Shown: positions 23,493-38,773, counted from the first letter of the stretch. The stretch is 64,000 nucleotides of DNA from Xestospongia muta (GCA_963693285.1 OY848918.1:9675156-9739155), one strand, 5' to 3'. The notes: generated by a model not told the origin, from the sequence alone. Numbers and translations are program-made.

Positions 23493-26400
23493 TTAAAAAC
23501 TAAAGTTAGCATATGTACTGTTCATTGTCAGATAGAACTGGATGACATCATAAATGGAAGTATACTGTTCCTGTACAAGAGACAACATGAGATATTACTT
23601 ATTAACAAACTACTCTATTATTACCAGTGTAGTCACAGCTCCTGGTTTGCTTCTTTTAACAGCTTTGGTCACTTGAAATACATCTATTACACCTTCTGTC
23701 TTACATTGTTCTAGAGCAATACTTAGTGAACAGTATACTCCAGAACGACTCACTGTGTCACTAGAGGAAAAAAGATGGAAGAAGGAACTATTGTCATGTG
23801 TACAATCTCTCCTCTACCTGCAGTGTACAACTATTGGTCCTCCTCCAATCTTTTGTTGTACTTTAATAACTCCATCAATAACTTGTAACAATGTCTGAGG
23901 TTGTCTGACACAACCATCATTAGGCCAGTCCAGTACTTGGAACTGAACTAAATTGTAAGTCAAGCCCTTAAATAATATTGCTTCCATTAACTTCATTTAT
24001 TTTTTGATAACTATCTCACCTCATTAGATAAATTGTTAACAAGAAGGTTTCTCTCAATATATCCTTCTTTCTCCTCTTCTGAAGTACATCTTATACAGTA
24101 TTCACCATATGTACAATCTGTTGTTGGCCAATACTGATAACATGTTTCCTAATTAATAGCAATAAAAATTATATAAAGCACAAAAGACTTACCATTCCAT
24201 TCTCTTCTAGTTCACATAACATAATAATAGAAGACACTTTATAATCCATTATCATCTTCCAAAAGTCTCTGGTAGTATTCTCCATTGGACTCTGAGCTAT
24301 AATGAATGCTTTCTTCTCGCGATAACCCTAATGAAGAATTAATTAATAAATAACACATCAGTTTATTAACTCACATTTAAGAAAGAGGCATTAATATAGC
24401 CTTTAGTCTCATGAAGTGTAACAAGAAATCTCTCAGCTAAAATTATATTGTCATTAATATTAGCTTTATTGTACAACAGTCCTTACGTGGTAGGTACTTG
24501 TTAGAACGATTTTTAACACTATTGACCTCTGCTGTATTACAGTGAATATCATCAGGATCAGGACTTATTTGAAATAAAAGATTAAACTGAGATTCAAGAC
24601 CTGTCTGGTGTCTTTTGGGATTAGGGTTTTTAAGTTTTTGAAGCTCAAATTGATACTTGTATGCTGTGATATCTGTTTCTCCACAAATAATTGTTTCTAG
24701 TACAGCATCATGAGCAAAAGCATACTGTTCCTATAGAGGTAATATATTATGTTAGGGACAGTTCTTGATATCATGACTTACAGCTGTTTGTATCATCTTC
24801 ATTCTCTGTTCTCTGAGTCTATTGATAATACCAGCAATATCTACTACTCCCTCTCTACTAGCCTGTTCTAGAGCTATGTCCACAGCAATATATGTACCAG
24901 TACGACCTACACCAGCACTACAGTGGACTAGGATGGGACCTTTAGAAGGAGACCATGTATTAGTCACTCGTTTGTGAAGGATCATCAGAGAAGTAGCGTA
25001 GTCAGGTACTCCTTGATCAGGCCATGAGGTAAGATGATATTGTGTTATGTCATGAATGTGATTGTATCCATCCTCTATCTATTAACAGACAAATCTACAT
25101 GTATTTAACAGTTATATTTACTTTCACTTTGAGACTTCGAATAGTGAAATCTGGTAAAACTTGTTCATCCAGTATTGTAACAGTGAATGGTCCAAAGGTA
25201 GTGGATTCTTTATGAGGATCCGGCCAATATTGTTCACATTTACTTTTTGATCCTTCCTTTAAATTAGTTACCATGACAATAATTTGTGGTCTTTCCTGCC
25301 AAATTAGTCTCCAGAAATCAACCAATGTTTTACTCATTGGTCCTAAACAAAAATAACAACATTTATAATTCCACATAATCTGTTATGTTTACATGTCTAC
25401 CTTGTGATGCTATAAACTTCTTAGGACGACTATAGCCCTAATATACATTATAGTAATAATGGTAAACAACTACATCAACTACTAGTAACTTACATCTATA
25501 TAACTAGCATTGATATATTCTCTTTGACATTGATTGAGTTCAGGATTAGGTATGAGGACAATCCTATTGTCATCATCTGTTCAATGAACATAACAAGACA
25601 TTTATACCATATATGGTATTGATATATGTACTACATACATGTTGTGATGTTCTTAAATCGATTGAGAAGTTTATTTTCATTACTAAAACCTACTGTACAA
25701 GGTTTGTCTTCTCCTTTATACAGCTCCTATCAATTAATAAATAATCATACTATGGTTTTATTTTTTACCTTATATTGTTGACTAAAAGCTGCATTACTAT
25801 CACTATGACAACTGGCTACATGAATACCAAGATCATCAAGTGATATAGGAAGAGTAGGAGGGATCTGAGGATCAAAATTAATAGTGGGAGGAGGAGAGTG
25901 AACTGGAGAGGAGGAAACAACATATAATGTATCAGTTATACTACCATTTTGTGATTTATTACCAGTAGTATCAGTGGATATAGGGAGGTCAGTAATTATT
26001 GAATATTCTAACAATACAAACAATATTACTTGTAATATATTGACATATTGTATACCTGGTTCAGGTAATGATATCTCAATGTTTGGTTGTTGTTTTACAT
26101 ACTCATAACCAGTAGTATTTGATAAAGAGGAATGACTGAACATTTTCAATTTATTAACTACAGCATACTGTTGTTCTTCTAGTGAACACAAAACAATAAC
26201 CATATTCTTTCCAGGTCTACTGTACCTGTTTCTGGTTCAATTGGTTTCTTTTCAGTTAGTATAAAGTTTTCATTAGTACACTTTTGTTTGGAATTCTTGT
26301 TTATTCTTTTGTGTCTATGTTAAACCATACATACTTTATCAATATATGTATGTATTACTGATCTTACCTTACAACACATACTACAATTAGTATCACTACT

Positions 26401-29400
26401 ATTAGTAATATAGTTAAAACAATAGCACTAATAACACCAACTGATATCCCTACAACTGAAAGATATATGCAGTTAAAATTTACATTAATATTTGTTTGAC
26501 TCTACTAAAAATTAAAATCATACTTCATTATATACTTTGTCTTACCTCCATTAGTAGCCACTGTTGTATGAGTTGTTAAAGAATCAACTAATGTTAGGTT
26601 AGAAATTACTGTCCATACTCCATAACCGTTAATAGTGTAACCACGTACACCAAACAGATAACAGGTGTTACCTATCAGATTACTTATAGTCACATTTGTA
26701 CTACTTGTATTAGTTTTTATCATTGGATTAAACTCATCACTAGGAGAACAACTACCATCAGACTGATGAGTAGTGTATCCTATCTCATATGTGATAATGG
26801 GATAGTCTACAGGAATATAACTAGGTACACTCCATGACATAACAGCCCATGTGGTAGACATTAAACTGGTTAGTGTACCAACTGGACCAGGAACTGAGTA
26901 GAAAGTATATTTATTACTTATAATAACTGACAATATACTTACTAGTTCCAATCTGTACTTCAACAGGATCACTGAAGGGACCTCTTCCAATAGAGTTCAC
27001 ACCAGCTACACTCATATCATATACATTACCAAATACTAGATCATTCATAATGATATATCTCTCAGTACTGGTGAGGTTGTATGTGATACTATTGTTACTA
27101 ATGATCACAATATATTCAATGATTCTACCATTACGTAGATGACAATCAATCTCTTCCCATATGATTTTGCTTGCCGCCAAATTTATCGAAAGAGCCATAA
27201 TTGACTTTGGTGATCCAAATGGAACTATAAAATTATATTATTTATTAAATTATATTCATAATTATGTTTTACCTGAAGTGGGTTTTGTTTCATTAAATAT
27301 CATCACGGGACTAGATACTCCAAATACATTACCAGCTCTCACTGTGATGATATAGCCTGTACCACTGAGCAATTCTCTTAAAAAATAACTAAATGTTGTA
27401 ATGGACTGATGAGAAGTAACTGAGACCAATGTCACATTCACTGAAAATAATTCTGGACAAAATGGACTATAGGAGATGTTGTAGTATGTTACATAGTTCC
27501 CATCTTTACTATTGGGACTAGTCCAGTTCACTGTAATAGTAGTAGTTGAGACATCAGTCACTGAGAGACTAGTTACTGGTATAGAAACTAGACAATAAAA
27601 TTAAATAAGATTGTGTTTATCCAAATATGAACTCACCATTAAACCTTAACAATGTTTGTGTACTATTAATTGAAGGAAGATCTTTATATGAGTACACACT
27701 GATGTTATATGTACTCAATGTTAGTCCATTCATTATAACTTCATGTTCTGTAGTAGATAATATCTTGTTGATACCTACTTCAGTAGTAGAGTTAATGACA
27801 ATGACATATCCATTAGTCTGTGATGACATAGTCCAATTGACTTTAATACTAGTCTCATTTAAAATATATGCCATCACATTAGATGTAGGACCACTGGGAA
27901 CTGGAAAATGAAACCTTGCTTAATGGAGCAACAACTATTTGGGTCCTAACACTAATAAATATTAATAAGTATCACTTACAATTAATAAGTATCTGTAGTG
28001 TACATGATCTGTATTATGTTGTCTGCTACTTAAGTAAGCAGTGACTAATAAAACTAACTATGTGTGTTTGTATATATTAGTTAAGATATCAGAACAAAAT
28101 TATAGAAAACCTACAAGTAGTTTATAAATTAGTATGTGATATCTGATGAATAGCTATATACCTTGTAATACCACAGTGTCACTGTACTTCACTCCTTTAT
28201 ACATTGCTATACAGGTAACATTAACTGACACTCCCAGTGGATCAGGATATACCAGTAGTGTGTTGTTGTATATGAGGAGATCAGAATCAATTAATGTATA
28301 CATTGAGTTGTACTTCATTACTCCATTCACTAACCAGTAAACATCAGTAGTATCGTTGACAGCAAATGTGATACAATCAATAAGATATTGAGTGTTTTGA
28401 AGTTCAATAAGTGATGAGGTAATTGTCCAATTTACTGACAAAATAACTAAATTATATAGCAAAAATTAAAATAAATTTCTGTGCCATAAATACCTGATAA
28501 TGTCTGTACACTAGTTGTATTACTAGCAGGTCCCAGTATATCTTGATATGCTCTGATTGTGATGTTATAAGTTGTTGTTGGTATTAGTCCCCTCAATATC
28601 ATTTCATTTTGACTAACTCCCTCAACCTGTAGTGTCACAGTGTGTGTGTTACTAGTGGCATTGACTACATATCCATCAGCATCAGATGGAACAGGTGTCC
28701 AACTGACACTGATAGTAGTAGCTGTCTTATTGACCAAAATAGGAGGAGAGGGAGTAAATCCTGGAGCTGATAGGATTACAAATAACTCATATAATCACAG
28801 TAATAGAAGTACTTACCAGTTACTGTAAGATATCGATGTCTATGAATCTCACTAACTCTCTCATAACACAAATGTCTATGATCACCATTGTTGGTTGACT
28901 GACTAAATATTCCACTACTGATCTCCTCTGCATACCAAGTAACAGTAAGATTACGTACAATTGTATTATTAATACTATAAAGGGTTTGATTCTCAATACT
29001 GCAACTGTATCCAAAGTGTGTTGATGCACAATTTAATCTGTTACTTGTACTAATGTAATACCATCCAAAATTCTGTTCCAGTCCACTTAGAATACACTGT
29101 AGTGTGTATTGTTGTGGTACAACTGTCATATCAGAAGGAAGTTCAACAACACTGAAGTTTAAGATTGCTACATGTTCTAAAGTAGATCAGTAACAAATGA
29201 CAGTGTGTACTAGTACAATATGAGATATAACTTACTGAATAAATTAACAGTGATGATGTTGGTAGTAGGATCAGAACAACTACTAGGTAGACAACACTTG
29301 AATGTATTGTTATTATCTTTTCCATCAGCTTCATAAAAATCTAGACCACCATCAGGTCTGTATAGACTGATATCAGCTGGATTATCAGTTGTGTCACATT

Positions 29401-29705
29401 TGAGAAGAACATTATTGTTATTGATGTCACAATTGACAGGTTGTCCATTAGGATCAATCCACTGTCCTTCAGATAAAATAGAATTTGGCAACACACACTG
29501 AAGCTTGCTTGTTGGTGTGATGTATATTTCATTGATGTATGAGCCATTAGGATAACAATCTTCTTTGAACATCAGGTAGATACCTAGAATATTATCAATA
29601 AATGATGTACTACTGATTAAGATAGTTACCTGAATCTGGTGGACAGTTACTAATAACTTCATTGACACATAACAAGATGATAGTCAACAGTAGTAGTACT
29701 GACAT
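23493..29705 (-). CDS. Receptor-type tyrosine phosphatase A: Ig/FN3 ectodomain, tandem PTP domains
   Basis: Same exon plan as the gene at 15,907-22,210; I estimate about 1,580 residues (ATG 29,703-29,705; stop 23,493-23,495). Signal exon MSVLLLLTIILLCVNE; Cys-rich Ig-like exon 29,236-29,583; Ig about 28,817-29,180; FN3, Ig and FN3 exons through 27,617; three further FN3 exons to 26,546; TM near 26,380-26,455; cytoplasmic linker; D1 with HCSAGVGRTG within 24,752-24,985; D2 with the same degenerate HCSDTVSRSG. Exon 9 is 111 bp shorter than in gene B (no Ser/Thr stalk). The acceptor of the first cytoplasmic exon has moved 3 bp downstream: ACACAG has become ACACAAAAG, removing one codon in frame. 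No stop or broken splice site was seen, so the gene appears functional. Confidence 0.88.
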
Positions 29706-30474
29706 TGTCTTATTACTAACAGAGACGTTCTCTTAATATTCAGTATATAGCCAACATTCTATATAATATTATATATCAAAGATGTGATGCTTACTGTACT
29801 AAACAAGGAAATGTACATATATCTTATGAATATATGAATAACTGACTAAGTTATTATAAACAACAATAACATAAGTAATAATAACAGTAACCATGTTACA
29901 TACATCCAAGATATACTTACTGTACTAAACATTGAAGTATAAATAACTTCACTAGATTAATGTAAACATGGCTAGTTATTATAAGTAATAATAACAATAA
30001 CTATGTTGACAATAAACACTACATTATTTACTCAACCAAACATTTACTTTCAGTTGTTTAACATAGTTTAATGTAGTGTTTCGACTAGATATGTACTGTC
30101 TATACTACAACTAACTATGTCATGTTGAAAATTGGAAGTCTGTAAATATAAACTGAAGAGTACCTTGTATGCTGTTGTCTTTCACACTGTCAGTTTGACA
30201 ATCACATGTACAGTGTTTGATGAGAGTAATGTAATAAATATCTACCAATAGATATCAGATTTGATGTCAATTTATCTTATGATTATGATTTTGACAAATT
30301 AATTAGTTATTTTAAAGTTGTATCTTTGGTCCAATTAATAAAAAAGGTTATGATATATGTCTGTATATTTGAAACATGAAATATCAAATATTACTTAAGT
30401 GTAATGTAGTGTAGCAACAACATAACAACAACTACAATTATTGACAACATAGTCAGTTAATATGTATTATGAAT
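29706..30474. other. 5' flank of RPTP gene A (class-2) and 3' flank of pseudogene C
   Basis: About 29,740-30,290 is paralogous to 12,200-12,590 and 40,490-40,870, making it a candidate promoter-bearing flank distinct from that of gene B. 30,290-30,474 is AT-rich 3' flank. No gene. Confidence 0.5.
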
Positions 30475-33400
30475 TCATGTTGACTCATAGACACTGGTAC
30501 CAGCAATATCTGTTGTTGACAGTTGACACTCATCATATATCACTTTACTCTCATCAGTTGGTTTAGACTGATAAAGACTGCATGGATCACAGAGTTTCAT
30601 TTAAATATCTTCATCAGGTCTATAGATAGACAGTGTGTGAGTTAACACAAAGTAACAGAAATATGACAACTTACCCACTCTCTTTTTGATGTTCACTTTA
30701 GAGGTAACAGTTTCTGTCCTATTGAGTCTGTAAAAAATTAAATTTAAACACATGAATAATATAGATTTGTGATACCATCTGTTACATATAAACATTAGCA
30801 ATATAACAAGCTATCATTAAAGACTACTAGTCAGTATCAAAAATGATACATCTTTATACATGTAGCCTTTTCTTACCGTCTGTTGTGTATAAATTGTATT
30901 ACATTAGCAATAGAACAAGCTATCACTACTGATAACAATATACCAACAAGTACACCTAGTCCAGTAATAGAACTAGTACAAGATATCAATATAAACGTCA
31001 AATATTAGAGACAGTACCTTTTACTATTATCAGTATACAATGTAGGATCTGTCATTGATGGCTTAACTGTTGATGACTGATCAACTAACATTTGATTAGG
31101 AACAACTGTCCATACTCCATAACCATTAACAGTGTAACCGCGTACACCAAAAAGATAACAGGTGCTACCTATCAGATTACTTATAATCACATTTGTACTA
31201 CTCGTATTAGTTTTTATCATGGGATTAAACTCATCACTAGGAGAACAACTACCATCAGACTGATGAGTAGTGTACCCTATCTCATATGTGATAATGGAAT
31301 ACTTCATAGGAATATAACTAGGTACACTCCATGAGATAACAGCCCATGTAGTAGACATTAAACTGGTTAGTGTACTAACTGGACCAGGAACTGAGTAGAA
31401 AGTATAATTATTACCTATCATAACTGACAATGTACTTACTAGTTCCAATCTGTACTTCAACAGGATCACTGAAGGGACCTCTTCCAACAGAGTTCACACC
31501 AGCTACACTCATGTTATATACATTAACAAATACTAGATCATTCACAATGATATATTTCTCAGTACTGGTGAGATTGTAAGTGACACTATTGTTACTAATG
31601 ATCACAATATACTCAATAATTCTACCATTACGTAGATGACAATCAATCTCTTCCCAAGAAATCCTGTTGGCTATTAAATTTACTGAAAAAGCCATACTGG
31701 ACTAGACTCTCCTAATACATTACCAGCTCTCACTGTGATGATATAGTTCATACCACTGGACAATTCTCTTAATATATAACTGAATGCTGTAGTGGACTGA
31801 TAAAGGGTAACAGAGACCAATGTCACATTCACTGATGTTAATAGAGGACAAAGTGGACTATAAGAGATGTTGTAGTATGTTACATAGTTCCCATCTTCAC
31901 TACTGGGACTAGTCCAGTTCACTGTAATAGTAGTAGTTGAGACATCAGTTACTGAGAGTCTGGTTGCTGGTGTAGGAACTAGACAAAGAAATAAAATCAC
32001 ATTGTGTTCATCCAAATATGGGCTCACCATTAAACCTTAACAATGTTTGTGTACTATTAATTGAAGGAAGATCTTTATATGAGTACACACTGATGTTATA
32101 TGTACTCAATGTTAGTCCATTCATTATAACTTCATGTTCTGTAGTAGATAATATCATGTTGGTACCTACTCCAGTAGTAGAGTTAATGACAATGACATAT
32201 CAATTAGTCTGTGATGACACAGTCCAGTTGACTTTGATACTAGTCTCATTTAAAATATATGCCATGACATTAGATAGAGGACCACTGGGAACTAGAAGAT
32301 GAAACGTTTGTTAATAAAGCAACACTATTTTGGGTTCCAATGGACCAGTTAAAATTAATAAATATCCTTAACATATAATATGTGAAGTTTTTTTGTTTGC
32401 TAATTAAGTAAGCAGTAGCTAATAGAACTAACTCTATTTTGTTTATGTATAATACTTAAGATATCAGAATTTATCATGAAAAACATTAATTAGTTTATAA
32501 ATGTGTATATGACTGTTTGTGATATCAGATAAATAGTTATATACCTTGTAATATCACAGTGTCACTGTACTTCACTCCTTTATTCGTTGCTAGACAGGTA
32601 ACATTAACTGACACTCCCAGTGGAACAGTAGTTGTGATACAATTAATATGATATTGAGTGTTTTGAAGTTCAGTAATTGATGAGATAAATGTCCAATTTA
32701 CTGATAAAATTACTAAATTAAAAAGCAAAAATTAAAATAAACTTCTGTAACATAAATACCTGAAAATAATGTCTGTACACTAGTTGTATTACTAGCAGGT
32801 CCCAGTATATCTTGATATGCTCTGATTGTGATGTTATAGGTTGTTTCTGGTATTAGTTCTTCTAGTGTCATCACATTCTGACTACCTCCCTTCACCTGTT
32901 GTGCCACAGTGTGTGTGTCACTAGTGGCATTGACTACATATCCATCAGCATCAGATGGAACAGGTGTCCAACTGACACTGATAGTAGTAGCTGTCTTATT
33001 GACCAAAATAAGAGTAGGAGTAAATCCTGGAGCTGATAGGATTACAAAACTCATGTAATTACAGTAATAGAAGTACTTACCAGTTAATGTAAGATATCGA
33101 TGTCTATGAATCTCACTAACTCTTTCATAACACAAATGTATATGATCACCATTATTGGTTGACTGACTAAATATTCCACTACTGATCTCCTCTGCATACT
33201 AAGTAACAGTAAGATTACGAACAATTGTATTATTAATGCTATAAAGGGTTTGATTCTCAATATTACAACTGTATCCAAAGTGTAGTGATACACAATTAAA
33301 TCTGTTGTTTTTATTAATATAATACCATCCAAAATTCTGTTCCAGTCCACTTAGAATACACTGTAGTGTGTATTGTTGTGGTAGAACTGTCATATCAGAA

Positions 33401-33961
33401 GGAAGTTCAACAACACTGAAGTTTAAGATTGCTACATGTTCTAAAGTAGATCAGTAACAAATGACAGTGTGTACTAGTACAATATGAGATATAACTTACT
33501 GAATATATTAACAGTGATGATGTTGGTAGTAGGATCAGAACAACTACTAGGTAGACAACACTTGAATATATTGTTATTATCATATCTATCAACTTCATTA
33601 AATGTTATACCACCATTAGGTCTGTATAGACTGATACTAGCTGGATTAGCAGTTGTGTCACATTTGAGAAGAACATTATTGTTATTGATGTCACAGTTGA
33701 CAGGAGATCAATCGATTGTCCTCCAGATAAAGTAAAACTAGGTAACACACACTGAAGTTTGCTTGTTGGTGTGATGTATATTTCATTGATGAACGAGCCA
33801 TTAGGATAACAATCTCCATTGAACATCAGGTAGATACCTTGAATATTATCAAGAAATGATGTAATACACACATCAACTTACTTACCTGAGTTTGGTGGAC
33901 AGTTACTAATAATTTTATTAACACACAACAAGAAGATAGTCAGCAGTACTAGTACTGAGAT
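30475..33961 (-). pseudogene. Short-tailed Ig/FN3 receptor pseudogene C
   Basis: The ectodomain is homologous to genes A and B, but after the TM exon (LGVLVGILLSVVIACSIANV, about 30,880-30,975) there is only a short tail (TSKVNIKKRV and an exon ending SVYEST) and no phosphatase. Lesions: start codon ATG is ATC (33,959-33,961); about 10-bp deletion with frameshift in the Cys-rich exon near 33,703; TAG for TGG in the first Ig exon (about 33,199); in-frame loss of about 150 bp in the second Ig exon (about 32,623); deletion fusing two FN3 exons and removing their intron (about 31,695); loss of the AG acceptor before the last exon (about 30,595). Clearly non-functional as the full receptor. Confidence 0.9.
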
Positions 33962-34615
33962 TGTCTTATAATTGAAGCTCATTGATCCTTATAGACAAGC
34001 GCTAACCAAACATTAATTCTTATAACAAGGAAACACGCCCTCTAACTTTGAATTGTACAAACAATCTATGTTATGATAATCATTATATACAAATAGTTTA
34101 TTATAAACAGTATTTGAATAAAGAACAAAACTGATCTATATCAAACTTTGAATGTGATAGGGTGACAGAATTAAAAAAAAAGAACTGATCATGAACTCTA
34201 TTAAAGTATCCAATTGCATTTTAGAAAAAGTTATAAACAAAAACTGACAAGATTCATGCCTAAATCAGAAAAGTTGTATTATTATCAACAGTATTTTTCT
34301 CAGGTACAGAATAAAAGTAACTCTATACTACTAATGTAGTATGAAATTGATCCAATATTTATTTTATTTTCTGACGATTGTCATTGATGCTGTGTCCATG
34401 ATCAGGATCAGTGTATGAGGTACCTCTTCAGTCAACTACATCAAGGTTTAACTATTCATAGATAAACATTTTAAATTGAATCAACAACAAAACTGTTCAT
34501 ACTACAACAGATAAAATAGATAATACATTAAATTATACATTTATTATTAGTCAACTAAACACATTTAAGTCACTAAATTAGTCTATTTGCAAAATACAAC
34601 AAATATTTTTAATTG
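33962..34615. other. Receptor/V-ATPase junction region (class-3 flank)
   Basis: Between the receptor 5' end and the V-ATPase 3' end. Contains GATCCTTATAGACA and TCTAACTTTGAA blocks repeated at 39,130-39,300 and 39,490-39,620, then V-ATPase 3' flank shared with 44,620-45,045. No gene. Confidence 0.6.
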
Positions 34616-34708
34616 TTACTCTTCTAATTTGCGGAATGCTTCTTACATATCTTCATTGAGTTTAGCATATTCTGACTTTATCTTGGGTTCTCCATCACCA
34701 TAAGGATC

Positions 34709-34892
<184 letters not shown>

Positions 34893-36350
34893 CATTAACA
34901 CTACATCACTACTTACAATATACATACCATAAATTTCATTCTAGTCAATTGATGTATAATATCACTGCACTGTTCTCTAATTATAGCCCATGTGATCTTA
35001 TTATCAGACTGAGCAGTGTTCTCCACAGAACGTTGTGCCAGATTATAAAATGCTACAATATTCTGTAACATACCCACTGTCTTATAGAATGGACAATAAC
35101 GATCATATGGAATGTATGAATTTTGCTGTAGGAAATCATCTTTGATTAACTTGGCCACCTCAAGCGTGATCTTACCAGATTCAGCAAGTGATCCCTTGAG
35201 ACAAGAAAGATCATGACACAACGTACAATGTTGCTAAGCTCATTAATTAGAGCTCAATGAATATATAATAAGCCTTTGGCTCTTACCTTTCCTACCAGCT
35301 GTACAATCTCAGACAAGTCCTCTTCCTCTTGTAAGATCTCTTTAACCTATATAATAATCACATGACAGTCACATGATCATGTACAAATTGTACCGTTGTT
35401 CTCAGTTGAACAAATTCTGAATAGTTCTTGTCATAGAAGTCATCCAATACTCTCATATATTTGCTGTAACTTAGCAACCAGTTAATGGATGGAAAATGCT
35501 TTCTCTGAGCCAACTTCTTATCCAGTCCCCAAAACACCTAGAAACAAGATAGACATATATCAGTTATCAATCACTTAAAGTTCATTTGTTATTATTACCT
35601 GTACAATGTTAAGTGTTTGTGCAGTTACAGGATCAGAGAAATCTCCTCCAGGAGGACTTACAGCTCCTACAATAGTGACACTGCCTTCTCTGGTTGGGTT
35701 ACCAGTACATATAACACGACCAGCTCTCTCATAGAAAGAGGCTAGACGAGCACCTAAATATGCTGGGAAACCATTCTCTGAGGTGGAAAGGGGAGACAAA
35801 CACATGTAGCTGAGTTTCTTATTGCTTGATGTCATTGCTTACCAGCTGGCATTTCAGCTAGATGACCAGATATCTCACGAAGAGCTTTAGCCCAACGGGA
35901 GGAGGAGTCAGCCATCATACTGACATTGTAACCCATATCACGGAAATACTCAGACAATGTGATACCTACATACATCAAGATATAAATAAAAGGTTAAAAA
36001 TACATAGTAAACCCTCCATCAATAAGACAACATATAATAAAAAAGTGGGTGTGTCCTTTATTAGGGGTTAATTATTAATACTAAGAAATCCACAGGAGAT
36101 ACTTGCTGGTAATATCAACAGTAATATCATGAAGTCTCTACAAAGTAGAGAATTAACTCCTAAAACTAAAAACTTCTATATTCTACTAACAAAAAGTGAC
36201 TATTTAGTTTTGTTTACCTGTATAGATGCAAGCTTCTCTAGCTGCTACAGGCATATTGGATGTGTTAGCAACAAGAGCTGTTCGTTTCATAATGGACTCC
36301 TCAACACCTTTGATCTCAACTTTAAGCTAAAGAATGTAAACAATTAAGTA

Positions 36351-36470
36351 CATAGATGTATAGATATATAAATGGATGTATAGATAAGTAAATGGATACA
36401 TAGATAAGTAGATAGATGTATAGATAAGTAGATGGACACATGAAGGCATATATAGATAAATGGACTAATG
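36351..36470. repeat. Imperfect GATA/GGATA-type tandem repeat
   Basis: Repeats of TAGATAAGTAGATGGA/TAGATGTATAGATA in a V-ATPase intron, also present in copy 3 at about 46,870-46,990 with small differences. Confidence 0.8.
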
Positions 36471-36654
36471 TCAAATAAATGGATGATCTTTACCTCAGGG
36501 AAATCTCGAAGTACTTCAGACATTTCATTACCTCTCTCTCCACATCCCACATATATAATGACTTCAGAATTAGAGTATTTGGATAAAGCTTGTGAAATAA
36601 CTGTTTTACCACAACCAAAAGTACCAGGAATAGCTGTAGTACCTCCTTGAACAC

Positions 36655-36657
<3 letters not shown>

Positions 36658-36700
<43 letters not shown>

Positions 36701-36704
36701 GAGG
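36658..36704. repeat. (GA)n microsatellite, about 47 bp
   Basis: In the intron before the Walker A exon of V-ATPase copy 2, again as (CT)nCAG at the acceptor. The copy 3 counterpart (47,184-47,347) is about 164 bp. Confidence 0.97.
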
Positions 36705-37203
36705 TAAAAGAGAAAGTAACAATAATCAAAGGGAGACAGAAAACAGAGAGAGAGAGAGAGGGAGAAGACTCACGGAAAGAGAGAATCAAGTACTCTTCGA
36801 CCAGTTAGCAGAGGATAATTGGCTGCTAATTTCTCATTTACTGGACGCATCTGTCGTACAGGCCACACCTACATAGAAAATGGAAGAACATAAGCTTTAG
36901 TACAATGTCTATTTAGTTAATACATTACATCATACCTGGACCATTGTGTACTTGGTTCTCTCTCCGTCAAACTCAGTCTCTAAAATTATATCCTACATCA
37001 CAAAATATAATACAGTAATGTTATATATCCAAAGTAATTATTATGTGCCCATAACTAGCTCACATTGATAGTGTAATCTCCAGGTGGTACAATGTAAGTG
37101 ATAGTACCAGCTGCTTTAGGAGGGAGGGCAATGTGATAATCAATAAGTGTATTCTCCTTCACAGTTCCATACAAATCACCACCAGATATGTGACTTCCAA
37201 TCT

Positions 37204-37206
<3 letters not shown>

Positions 37207-37266
<60 letters not shown>
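37207..37266. repeat. (GA)n microsatellite, about 59 bp
   Basis: Intron between the fifth and sixth coding exons of V-ATPase copy 2, next to the donor-side exon; counterpart at 47,845-47,900. Confidence 0.97.
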
Positions 37267-37269
<3 letters not shown>

Positions 37270-38773
37270 AAAATGCATCCGTAAACCCTTTCTTTACCTT
37301 AAATTGTTTTGTAGGCTCAAATTGCCAATTGTTCTCTCGACTTAAACTATAAACATTGACACCACGAGGAATATAGATACTCTCAGTCATATCAGAAATA
37401 TCCTTAATAAAAGAATTAAGTAGTTGTAACTAATATACAGACCTATCACTCACTTTTAATGGACGCTGAATTCCATCAAAGATGTTACCCATGATACCTT
37501 AAAATAATAATGGATATTAAAACCACAAAGGGTCATGACATTTTCAACTTACCAGGACCCAATTCCACTGACAAAGGCTTACCAGTTCGTAGTACAGGAT
37601 CACCAATAGTAACACCAGCTAAACAGTAAGTCAAGTCATATGATAACTATGCATATAATATTATATATCATGTTACTGTCACATGACTTATTGGATACAG
37701 GTCTCTTCGTAGACTTGAATGGTAGCCAGATCTCCTTCTAACCTAATGATCTCTCCTACTAGTTCACTGTGACCTACACGTACTAACTCGTACATAGCAG
37801 CTCCACTCATCTGTTGAGCAATGACCACTATAGAAAAATGGATAATTGAATAATTGATAAATTAATACACAAATAAATGAATACAAAGTAACTCAAGAAA
37901 TTACATTTATTAAATATTTGGTGGATAATTAAGTAAATAAATTAAGCAAAAATAACAAATATAAATAACAAAACAAAAATAATATAACAAAAGATAATAA
38001 TAAACAGAAGAATCATACCAATCAGACATACATAGACTATCAATTACTCATTACATTGTCATGTTCTCTACTAAACATTAGCTACAACTTGTGATAGAAG
38101 TTATTCACTGAGTGTCTATTGGTTCAAAAGTCTCACATACAATGACTCCATTCATTCCTCTATTTGTAACACTAACTTGCTCCTTGTACTCTCCATCATA
38201 GCAACAATAGCTACATATATCATGTAAAACTATGTTGTTTAAATCAATCAGTTAAAACAGCTATTTGTTACCAGTTCTATTAACAATTATATACCAACAG
38301 ACTGATAATAGTTTGGACTATGTCAATATACAAATAAATTATTGGTTTTATTTCACTCAGTATATTATAACACAATAATATAAAGAACTATCATTAGTCA
38401 TATTTATATTACATCATGTCAACATGATTGTAACTATAGCTCATATTTTTATTAGAGAAGTGTAAGTTACAATAACTTAAAACATCTACTCCACAACACA
38501 AGTTGACTTATAACATGCCCCTCCCATTTACTGCCCCTAGGAAAAAGTCTCTCTTTCACTTACTTATCAGGTCCTGATACTCCAAATACATAGCCATAGA
38601 GGCTCTCTTTCTCTGCATCTGCAACATTAGGAAGTTTTTTTTGTCGACATAATTCTTTGTCTTCAGATCCTAAACTTAACCCTGTTAAAACACCCCATGT
38701 AATCTGAGTGGTCCCGTTCCCATATGGATGTATTTCTGTTCCAACTTACGAGTCTTTCCTTCACTTCTTCATA

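Noticed and set aside
30601..30801. A tail reading frame through the intron in receptors C and D (also 41,113-41,334)
   Set aside because: The open frame spans a GTAAG-bounded intron; read-through would add residues absent from any comparable receptor, so I treat it as intron.
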